A DNA stretch of 6,887 nt from Chloroflexota bacterium (GTDB taxonomy: Bacteria > Chloroflexota > Dehalococcoidia > JACQUE01): the NCBI GenBank assembly GCA_016210425.1, contig JACQUE010000104.1:1-6887 (forward strand), in the 5' to 3' direction. Both the position numbers and the translations under genes were made by a program. The notes under the pieces are model-generated. The model did no database searches, was not told the origin of the DNA, and worked only from the letters and a program-made list of their open reading frames with translations. Positions 1 to 4,944 of the stretch are shown in pieces. Numbering within the stretch: the first letter of the stretch is position 1; the number at the start of each line of letters is the position of its first letter.

Positions 1-576
1 GCCGCGGACCCTGGCGGCCAGCCAGCCAAGGCCGTTGCGCACACCGGCAAAGATAAGCATCCAGCGACTGCGAATCCGGAACTCGCCTCCTCCCCGAAAG
101 TAGCGGTAGAGCGAGTAGAAGAGATACACCGCGAGGAGGAGCAGCGTGGTACCAACCACCCGCTCCATGATGGGATCAAGCCAGCCTGGCAAGAACCTCG
201 AGGCAAGGATCGCCAACAGACCGAGTATTGTAACGATGGTTCCGTGTCCTAGAGCATACAGCGTACCCAAGCATAGCGGGCGCCGTTGCTGTGCAAGCAG
301 GGTAGGCATAGCCGTCCATGCGCGCTTTTCTCTCAGGACCTGCTGGAACGGTTGTTTTCTTGTGGCCGTGATACTTGCCGTTGTCAAGGAATGATGGCTC
401 TCGTCGGTAAGCAAGATCCCTGGCTCCTGCATCAACCACGCTTCGTCCGAGTCCACAACCGTCGCACTCGTGCTGGTAATGTCCGTAATTGCAGCAATGT
501 GATCCCAATCGACGCCATGTCGAATGCCAAGCGCCAGAGCAGCTGTAAGCGCGCCTAGTCCCAGCTCGACGTCCAT
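1..576 (-). CDS. NiCoT-family nickel/cobalt permease, partial (C-terminus beyond left edge)
   Basis: The frame is open without a stop from the ATG at 576 to the window edge and gives the first 192 residues. This is an integral-membrane secondary transporter that would bring Ni2+ (or Co2+) into the cell for metalloenzymes. The family signature is clear: [12 protein letters not shown] at residues 19-30 matches the NiCoT helix II motif HxxxxDH, and LGHG at 109-112 matches the helix III motif. Hydrophobic segments lie near residues 5-20, 100-130 and 140-158. The start is well supported: GAGGAGG (584-590 on the plus strand) sits 7 nt upstream, and the DNA overlaps the 3' end of the short cbiM by 22 nt, which suggests translational coupling. 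Residues 33-98, between the two motifs, form a long hydrophilic loop with an HH pair (61-62), longer than I expect for this subfamily. Family call is firm; Ni versus Co preference is inferred from context. Confidence 0.88.
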   Translation of the reverse strand, partial: MDVELGLGALTAALALGIRHGVDWDHIAAITDITSTSATVVDSDEAWLMQEPGILLTDESHHSLTTASITATRKQPFQQVLREKRAWTAMPTLLAQQRRPLCLGTLYALGHGTIVTILGLLAILASRFLPGWLDPIMERVVGTTLLLLAVYLFYSLYRYFRGGGEFRIRSRWMLIFAGVRNGLGWLAARVRG

Positions 577-926
577 TGATCTGCCTCCTCGCGAGTCCCG
601 GCGACGACGCTTGTCATGACGAGCATGGCGGCCCAGGGGCCCAGGAGCGCGCCGGCAAGCGCCGCGCCGATTAGGTGGCCCGATGTCCCGCCGGCGACGG
701 GGAAGTTGAGCATCTGGGCGGCGAAGATGAAGGCGGCCATGACTCCCATCAGAGGAATCCGGCGCTCGCCTAGCTCGCGGTTCGTGCGGCGCAAGGCGTA
801 GGCCACGGCAATTGCAGAGATGCCGTAGGCGGCGCCGGCGACAGGGGCGGTTAAAAAGCCGTCGGGGATATGCATGCCGGGGACGCTTTCCCCCAGGGCA
901 GCCATCGCGGTATGGAGATCAAGCAT
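555..926 (-). CDS. Short CbiM/NikM-like protein: N-terminal part only of an ECF nickel/cobalt transporter substrate-binding subunit
   Basis: The 123-aa product contains MHIPDGFL at residues 18-25 and [12 protein letters not shown] at 74-85, both hallmarks of CbiM/NikM, the membrane substrate-capture component of energy-coupling-factor Ni/Co importers. Full CbiM proteins are about 200-340 aa with about seven helices. Here homology ends near MTSVV (residue 108), after about three helices, and the last 15 residues are hydrophilic sequence read through the ribosome-binding site and start of the next gene. Counting from the internal Met18, the metal-ligand positions His2 and His67 recalled for NikM are both present. 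The 926 start has GGAGG 4 nt upstream; the family-like start is the ATG at 875, with poorer Shine-Dalgarno support. It lies 24 nt after the fur-like gene. It could be a deletion remnant or a working mini-protein; no CbiN, CbiQ or CbiO is visible. Confidence 0.8.
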   Translation of the reverse strand: MLDLHTAMAALGESVPGMHIPDGFLTAPVAGAAYGISAIAVAYALRRTNRELGERRIPLMGVMAAFIFAAQMLNFPVAGGTSGHLIGAALAGALLGPWAAMLVMTSVVAGTREEADQWTSSWD

Positions 927-950
927 CTTGCCTCCAGGAGAGGGGAAAGG

Positions 951-1388
951 CTAGCCTTTGGCCCCGCAGCTTGCGCAAAGACCAAAGAAGGCCATGTGGC
1001 TTGTGGTTGCCAGGAATCCTCGCTCCTTCAACAACGTCTCCCTCACGGATACCAGCACGTCCTGGTCCAGAACGGCCACGTCGCCGCAGCCCTGGCACAC
1101 GAGGTGGTGGTGCCCTGCCTTGTCCATGAAGTGGTAGGCAATTCGGTCGCTCCCAACGTCCGTCGGCGTTACCATCCCCTCCTCTGTCAGCCACTCCAGC
1201 GTCCGATAGACGGTGGAAAGGCTCATCTCCGGGTAACGGCGCCTCACCGTCTGATGTATCTCCTCGGCGGTCAGATGGCCATCCTTGCTTACGAGAGCCT
1301 CGATGATCATCAGCCGCTGCGGCGTCATGCGATAGCCTCGCTCCTTCAGCATTGTTCCAACCGAGCGCAGTTCCACGACGTGGTGCAT
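951..1388 (-). CDS. Fur-family metal-responsive transcriptional regulator (possibly Nur-type, nickel)
   Basis: This 145-aa protein is a usual length for Fur/Zur/Nur repressors, which dimerise and bind DNA when loaded with metal. An N-terminal winged helix (about 12-80) carries RMTPQRLMIIEAL and the recognition-helix segment MSLSTVYRTLEWL (55-67). The C-terminal dimerisation/metal domain has HHHLVCQGCG at 93-102, with C98xxC101 and C138xxC141 forming the structural zinc site. His38, His86, His93 and His95 align by spacing with the E. coli Fur site H33/E81/H88/H90, so the Glu is replaced by His, giving an all-His site as I recall for Nur. The ATG at 1388 is chosen because GGAGAGG lies 7 nt upstream; the same frame stays open to 1826, but that extension is low-complexity shadow of the divergent MFS gene. 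It heads an operon with two nickel-type transport genes and faces a TTGCAA palindrome, so autoregulation is likely. Family is certain; nickel specificity is inference. Confidence 0.93.
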   Translation of the reverse strand: MHHVVELRSVGTMLKERGYRMTPQRLMIIEALVSKDGHLTAEEIHQTVRRRYPEMSLSTVYRTLEWLTEEGMVTPTDVGSDRIAYHFMDKAGHHHLVCQGCGDVAVLDQDVLVSVRETLLKERGFLATTSHMAFFGLCASCGAKG

Positions 1389-1416
1389 TCGGATTCCTCT
1401 CCGGCGATCTTCTTTG

Positions 1417-1445
1417 ACAATATCATAGAACGTATGCAATTGCAA
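1417..1445 (-). promoter_or_regulatory. Candidate promoter of the fur-like/cbiM-like/nickel permease operon
   Basis: Read on the minus strand, TTGCAA (1440-1445) and TATTGT (1417-1422) are separated by 17 nt. Each matches the sigma70 hexamer consensus at 4 of 6 positions. Transcription would begin near 1410, leaving a leader of about 20 nt that contains the GGAGAGG ribosome-binding site. The -35 is one arm of the palindrome, as expected for repression by the gene product. The hexamers are moderate, so this is a suggestion. Confidence 0.35.
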
Positions 1446-1456
1446 GTATTTGCAAT
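1439..1456. promoter_or_regulatory. Palindromic operator candidate, Nur-box-like (ATTGCAA-N4-TTGCAAT)
   Basis: The sequence ATTGCAAGTATTTGCAAT is an inverted repeat with 7-bp arms and a 4-bp centre whose middle TA is also symmetric. It lies 51 nt upstream of the fur-like start codon, in the divergent region. A second, overlapping perfect 10-bp palindrome, TGCAATTGCA, covers 1435-1444. The half-site TTGCAA is the one I recall for the Streptomyces Nur box (TTGCAA-N5-TTGCAA); here the spacer is 4 rather than 5. A Fur-family dimer bound here would cover the proposed -35 of its own gene. Confidence 0.55.
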
Positions 1457-1529
1457 AGACGATAATTGCGTAAAGTGGAAGCCTGCTACTGCCGGCATTT
1501 CCTGAAGGTAATGGACGAGTAGGGTTTCC

Positions 1530-1558
1530 TTGCAATAGCCTGACCGAGGCTGTACGAT
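1530..1558 (+). promoter_or_regulatory. Candidate promoter for the tandem MFS genes
   Basis: TTGCAA (1530-1535) and TACGAT (1553-1558) are 17 nt apart, each 4 of 6 to consensus. The spacer contains a small inverted repeat, AGCCT-N5-AGGCT (1537-1551). Transcription would start near 1565, about 30 nt before the GTG of the first MFS gene. An alternative is TTGCAA at 1440-1445 with GATAAT at 1461-1466, whose -10 is better but whose spacing is only 15 nt. Neither is strong. Both use the same TTGCAA word as the operator. Confidence 0.25.
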
Positions 1559-1595
1559 GACAACAGCAGGTGGCTTCAGCGAAAGTTCGTAGCTT

Positions 1596-2864
1596 GTGAC
1601 GACTGACGGGACAACCGAGGAAACGGCAACCGCGGCGACGGGCGTACGGGGCTATCTCAGCAGGATCGAAGCTGTAAAGACCCTGCAGCTTCCCAGCTTC
1701 CGCTTCTATCTGTTGAGCAACCTCCTCTTCTTCTTCGGGCAGCAGATGCAGCTTGTCGCCAGGCAGTGGCTGCTGCTGCAACTCACGCCGTCGCGTACGC
1801 TGCTGGGGATGATCGGCTTTGCCCAAGGCATCGCCGTGCTCTTGCTGTCGCTGCTAGCAGGCGCCATGACGGACCGGGTGGCACGCCGCAACCTGCTGAT
1901 GGCGGGTCAGGCCGGCCAGATGGGCGTGGCGCTGATAATGGGTGTCCTCATCGTGACCGGCGTCGTCCAGATATGGCACATAATCGCCGCCTCTATTGTG
2001 ATTGGAATCTTCCTCGCCTTCACCCAGCCCGCCACCCAGACCTTCGTCTTCGACCTGGTCGGCAAAGAGCGACTCATGAATGCCCTGGCCGTCAACTCAT
2101 CGGCGACCGGCCTCGCACAGATGGCGGGCCCAGCCTTGGCAGGGTTGCTCATTGCCACAGTCGGCATCGCCGGCACCTACTGGGTGAGCTCCGGTGGCTA
2201 TGTGGTCGCCCTGCTAGCGCTGTGTGCCATACCGATAGCCGGTCAGGCTGGCATCGGCAGGCGCAAGTCCATATGGCACGACATCCGCGAAGGCCTGGAG
2301 CAGGTGCGCGGGAACCCGGTGGTACTGTGGCTGCTCGGGCTGGCGATGATCACCCTATTCGCTAGCGCTATCAACGTGCTCCGCCCCGTATACGCGAAAG
2401 AGATCCTCCAGGTTGGCTCCAAGGGCTTCGGGCTTATGGGAGCTTCCTTCGGGCTTGGAGCGATCTTGGGAGCCATAACCGTAGCATCTCTGGGCAGTAT
2501 CCGCAGGAAAGGGCTCATCCTCATCCTCTCCGGCCTGGCCTGGTATAGTTTGACCACGATCTACTCCGTCTCCCGTTTCTTTCCGCTTACCCTAGGACTC
2601 GAAGTCATGCTCGGTATTTGTTCGCAGTTCTGGACACCAGCGATGATGACCGCCATGCAGACCTCTGTTTCGGAGGAGATGCGAGGTCGGGTCATGTCCA
2701 TCTACTTCATGACCATGCAGAGCATCTTTCTGGGACAGCTCCTGTCCGGCGTTATGGCCGACGTAATTGGCGACACCTTCACGCTATTCCTCAGCGGCGT
2801 CATACCCGTAGCGCTCTACCTCTTTGTCCTTATCCGCGTCCCTGCCATCAGGAACCTGCGTTAG
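1596..2864 (+). CDS. MFS transporter, EntS-like MFS_3 type, first of a tandem pair
   Basis: The 422-aa product has the length and roughly 12 hydrophobic segments of a major facilitator superfamily exporter in the inner membrane. A short hydrophilic N-tail (1-33) precedes helix 1 (about 37-55). The helix 2-3 loop has the motif A pattern GAMTDRVARR (89-98; D93, R94, R97, R98). EEMRGRVMSIY at 360-370 is typical of the MFS_3/enterobactin-exporter-like family (PF05977). A longer loop near 214-240 joins the two six-helix halves. The start is GTG at 1596; an in-frame TAG lies 3 nt before it (1590-1592), so no upstream start is possible, and the next in-frame Met falls inside helix 1. No real Shine-Dalgarno is present. 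The gene is divergent from the metal operon, but nothing such as a His-rich tail marks it as a metal exporter. Substrate unknown; drug, siderophore or metabolite efflux are all possible. Confidence 0.9.
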   Translation: MTTDGTTEETATAATGVRGYLSRIEAVKTLQLPSFRFYLLSNLLFFFGQQMQLVARQWLLLQLTPSRTLLGMIGFAQGIAVLLLSLLAGAMTDRVARRNLLMAGQAGQMGVALIMGVLIVTGVVQIWHIIAASIVIGIFLAFTQPATQTFVFDLVGKERLMNALAVNSSATGLAQMAGPALAGLLIATVGIAGTYWVSSGGYVVALLALCAIPIAGQAGIGRRKSIWHDIREGLEQVRGNPVVLWLLGLAMITLFASAINVLRPVYAKEILQVGSKGFGLMGASFGLGAILGAITVASLGSIRRKGLILILSGLAWYSLTTIYSVSRFFPLTLGLEVMLGICSQFWTPAMMTAMQTSVSEEMRGRVMSIYFMTMQSIFLGQLLSGVMADVIGDTFTLFLSGVIPVALYLFVLIRVPAIRNLR

Positions 2865-2909
2865 CCCGGTGTTCTTACATGCGGGGGGACTGGTTGAAAG
2901 CTAGGTACT

Positions 2910-4181
2910 TTGGCGACTGACGGAACAACTGAAGAGGTCGATGTCGAGCCAGCGGAGCCGCGCGTTGCTGGGTTCGCGGGCCGGATCGAAGCGGTGCAGA
3001 CGCTGGGCCTGCGCAGCTTCCGCTTTTATCTGTTCAGCAACCTAGTCTTCTTCTTTGGCCAGCAGATGCAGCTTGTGGCCCGCCAGTGGCTGCTAATGGG
3101 GCTAACGCCGTCGCGCGTGCTGCTGGGGATGATCGGGTTTTCGCAGGGCTTGGCTGTGCTGATCCTATCGCTTCTGGGGGGCGTCGTCGCCGACAGACTT
3201 GCCCGACGGCACCTGCTAATGGCCGGCCAGGCCGGACAGTTGGCCGTCGCTATCGCCATGGCCGCCCTGGTCACCACCCACTCTGTACAGATATGGCACA
3301 TAATCGCCGCTTCCCTGGCGATAGGCTTATTCCTCGCCTTCAGCCAGCCAGCGACACAGACGTTTGTCTTCGACCTCGTCGGTAAGCGACGGCTCATGAA
3401 CGCCCTGGCCATGAACTCCGCAGCCAGCAGCCTCTCCCAGATGGGCGGGCCGGCACTGGCGGGGCTCCTCATAGCGGCGATAGGCGTGGCAGGGACGTAC
3501 TGGGCCAGCAGTGGTGGCTACATGATGGCTATCCTGATGCTCGCCGCCATTCCGATAGCGGGTAGAACCGCCACGCGGAGGTCAGGCTCATTGCGAACCG
3601 AGATCGCCGAGGGCTTCCGCGAGGTCCGCAAGAACGAGGCTGTGCTGTGGCTACTGGGCTTCGCGGCAGTGTCCACGTTCGGCGCCGCCCTCTTTGCCCT
3701 GCGCCCGGTCTACGCCAAGGAGATCTTAAAGGTGGGCCCAACCGGCCTGGGCGAGATGGGGGCCGCCTGGGGGGCTGGCTCGATAGCAGGCGCCATTCTG
3801 GTGGCCTCCCTCGGCAACATACGGAGGAAGGGCCTCACCGTTATATTCTCGGGCCTCGCCTGGTACGGCTCGATGATGGTATACGCCTTCTCTCGGTCCT
3901 TCCCTCTGACTCTGGCCCTGGAGGTGATACTCGGCTTCTCCACCATGTTCTGGTCGCCCTCCGTAATGACTGCCATTCAGAGCTGTGTCGCCGAGGAGAT
4001 GCGGGGGCGCGTCCTGTCGATATACTTCATGTGCATCCAGGGCGTCTCGCTGGGCCATCTATTGGCTGGTGTCCTGGCCGACCGCTTCAGCGATACAACG
4101 GCTATGGCCTTCGGGGCTGCCGTCGGCCTCTCTTTCCATGTTTACGTCCTCCTCCGGTCCCCCGTCATGAGGAAGCTGTGA
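2910..4181 (+). CDS. MFS transporter, EntS-like MFS_3 type, second of a tandem pair
   Basis: This 423-aa, 12-helix exporter-type protein is a paralogue of the preceding gene. By eye about two thirds of residues match, with the N-terminal half closer than the C-terminal half. Motif A reads GVVADRLARR (91-100), and EEMRGRVLSIY lies near residue 362. The start is TTG at 2910: an in-frame TGA at 2895 leaves no other upstream choice, and the N-tail TDGTTEE matches that of the first copy, which supports both non-ATG starts. Ribosome-binding signal is weak (TAGG about 4-5 nt upstream). The gap after the first gene is 45 nt with no terminator seen, so the pair is probably co-transcribed. The two proteins share FFGQQMQLVARQW, QIWHIIAAS and QPATQTFVFDLVGK almost unchanged. 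Conservation of these stretches suggests related substrates, but the substrate itself cannot be told from sequence. Confidence 0.9.
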   Translation: MATDGTTEEVDVEPAEPRVAGFAGRIEAVQTLGLRSFRFYLFSNLVFFFGQQMQLVARQWLLMGLTPSRVLLGMIGFSQGLAVLILSLLGGVVADRLARRHLLMAGQAGQLAVAIAMAALVTTHSVQIWHIIAASLAIGLFLAFSQPATQTFVFDLVGKRRLMNALAMNSAASSLSQMGGPALAGLLIAAIGVAGTYWASSGGYMMAILMLAAIPIAGRTATRRSGSLRTEIAEGFREVRKNEAVLWLLGFAAVSTFGAALFALRPVYAKEILKVGPTGLGEMGAAWGAGSIAGAILVASLGNIRRKGLTVIFSGLAWYGSMMVYAFSRSFPLTLALEVILGFSTMFWSPSVMTAIQSCVAEEMRGRVLSIYFMCIQGVSLGHLLAGVLADRFSDTTAMAFGAAVGLSFHVYVLLRSPVMRKL

Positions 4182-4201
4182 ACCAGGCGCCCTGCCGAGC
4201 G

Positions 4202-4230
4202 TTGCCATCCCAGCCGCCATCAACTACAAT
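4202..4230 (+). promoter_or_regulatory. Strong sigma70-type promoter for the PHP gene, near-leaderless
   Basis: TTGCCA (4202-4207) and TACAAT (4225-4230) match the -35 and -10 consensus at 5 of 6 positions each, with an exact 17-nt spacer. Transcription would begin near 4237, leaving only about 12 nt (ATACGAACTCTC) before the ATG at 4249, with no Shine-Dalgarno. The site lies 20 nt after the MFS stop, so the PHP and dinG-like genes probably form their own transcription unit. Confidence 0.55.
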
Positions 4231-4248
4231 CTCCTTATACGAACTCTC

Positions 4249-4926
4249 ATGATAATAGACCTTCATGTCCACACCACGAGAGGGGCCTCCTGCAGCAGCC
4301 TGGCGCCACTGGAGCTGGCCGCTGAAGCCAAACGCATGGGCCTCGAGGTCGTCTGCGTGACGGAGCACGACCGCACCTGGGAGCGCACGGAGCGCGACCG
4401 TTTTTCTGCCGAGCACGGCCTTGTCCTCCTGAGGGGCATGGAGGTGACGACAGACCTGGGGCATGTCATAGCCTTCGGCCTAGACAGCTACGTTGCGGGT
4501 ATCAACAAGGCGCGGGAGCTGCGGCGCGTCGCCGACGGCGTCGGTGGCTATCTGGTAGCTGTTCACCCCTTCCGCTACGCCTTCGTTCAGAACGGGGCCA
4601 AGGTCAACGGCGAGCGCTGGAAACAGCCGCCGACGCTGGAGGAGGCCGCAGAGACGCCTCTGCTTGGCCTAGTGGATGCCATAGAGTCGCTCAACGGCGG
4701 CTGCACCGATGAGGAGAACGCCTTCGCGCTGCAGGTGGCGAAGCTGCTGGGCAAGCCCACTACCGGAGGCAGCGATGCCCACTCCCATAACGGCCTCTGC
4801 TGCTACACCACTGCATTCGAGATGGAAATCGGCAGCGAGCAGGAGTTCTTGAGGGAGTTGCACGCCGGCCGCTTCTATGCGGCAACAGGCTTCCGAGAGG
4901 GCAAGCTCGCCCCCTACCGGCTGTAA
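4249..4926 (+). CDS. PHP-domain metal-dependent phosphoesterase
   Basis: The 225-aa product is a stand-alone PHP (polymerase and histidinol phosphatase) domain, a cytosolic multi-metal TIM-barrel-like hydrolase. Metal-ligand motifs run in the expected order: DLHVHT (H6, H8), TEHD (38-41), GMEVT (E65), GHV (H72), AVHPF (H106) and GGSDAH (D176, H178). The acidic residue often seen after the first motif is replaced by SCS (C15), a variant I recall from other PHP proteins. Relatives act as phosphatases or nucleotide/oligonucleotide hydrolases (histidinol phosphatase, YciV/RNase AM); the substrate here is not determined. ATG at 4249 puts DLHVHT at the very N-terminus as usual; no ribosome-binding site precedes it. 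The exonuclease-helicase gene follows 18 nt after the stop, so the pair is likely co-transcribed and a nucleic-acid or nucleotide substrate is a reasonable guess. Confidence 0.9.
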   Translation: MIIDLHVHTTRGASCSSLAPLELAAEAKRMGLEVVCVTEHDRTWERTERDRFSAEHGLVLLRGMEVTTDLGHVIAFGLDSYVAGINKARELRRVADGVGGYLVAVHPFRYAFVQNGAKVNGERWKQPPTLEEAAETPLLGLVDAIESLNGGCTDEENAFALQVAKLLGKPTTGGSDAHSHNGLCCYTTAFEMEIGSEQEFLRELHAGRFYAATGFREGKLAPYRL

Positions 4927-4944
4927 GGCAGGACGCCAATCTCG

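Larger units (their letters stand above)
1581..4181 (+). repeat. Diverged tandem gene duplication (two MFS copies)
   Basis: Copy one (about 1581-2864) and copy two (about 2896-4181) align along their whole coding length with an offset of 1314-1320 bp. The longest identical run I noticed is 23 bp, ending at 1990 in copy one and 3310 in copy two. Similarity begins slightly upstream of the start codons: GAAAG, then about 14-15 nt, then the start and ACTGACGG. Synonymous differences are common, so the duplication is not recent. Confidence 0.7.

Noticed and set aside
176..190. CRISPR, tRNA or mobile-element signals anywhere in the window
   Set aside because: No regularly spaced repeats, tRNA-like cloverleaf, terminal inverted repeats or transposase frames were seen; the only long similarity is the MFS gene duplication.
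176..508. 110-aa minus-strand frame rich in Cys, His and Tyr
   Set aside because: It is another frame of the nickel permease, whose own frame shows the NiCoT motifs and a strong ribosome-binding site.
555..610. Frameshift as the cause of the short CbiM
   Set aside because: Only 26 nt lie between the end of CbiM homology and the NiCoT start, and the following DNA is fully accounted for by NiCoT, so the missing part is absent rather than out of frame.
870..1505. 211-aa open frame on the plus strand
   Set aside because: It is antisense to the Fur-like gene and crosses its promoter; composition is that of a shadow frame.
1537..1551. Inverted repeat AGCCT-N5-AGGCT as a terminator
   Set aside because: The stem is only 5 bp and no T-run follows; it lies in a promoter region rather than after a gene.
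1389..1826. 146-codon in-frame N-terminal extension of the Fur-like protein
   Set aside because: It overlaps the divergent MFS gene, is low-complexity and Cys/Arg/Gln rich without homology, and the ATG at 1388 has a good ribosome-binding site and the normal Fur length.
1766..2365. 199-aa plus-strand frame within the first MFS gene
   Set aside because: Arg/His/Asp-rich shadow frame with no hydrophobic helices or motifs.
2879..2920. 13-codon ORF overlapping the start of the second MFS gene
   Set aside because: No ribosome-binding site and no similarity to the leader ORF of the first copy; likely chance.
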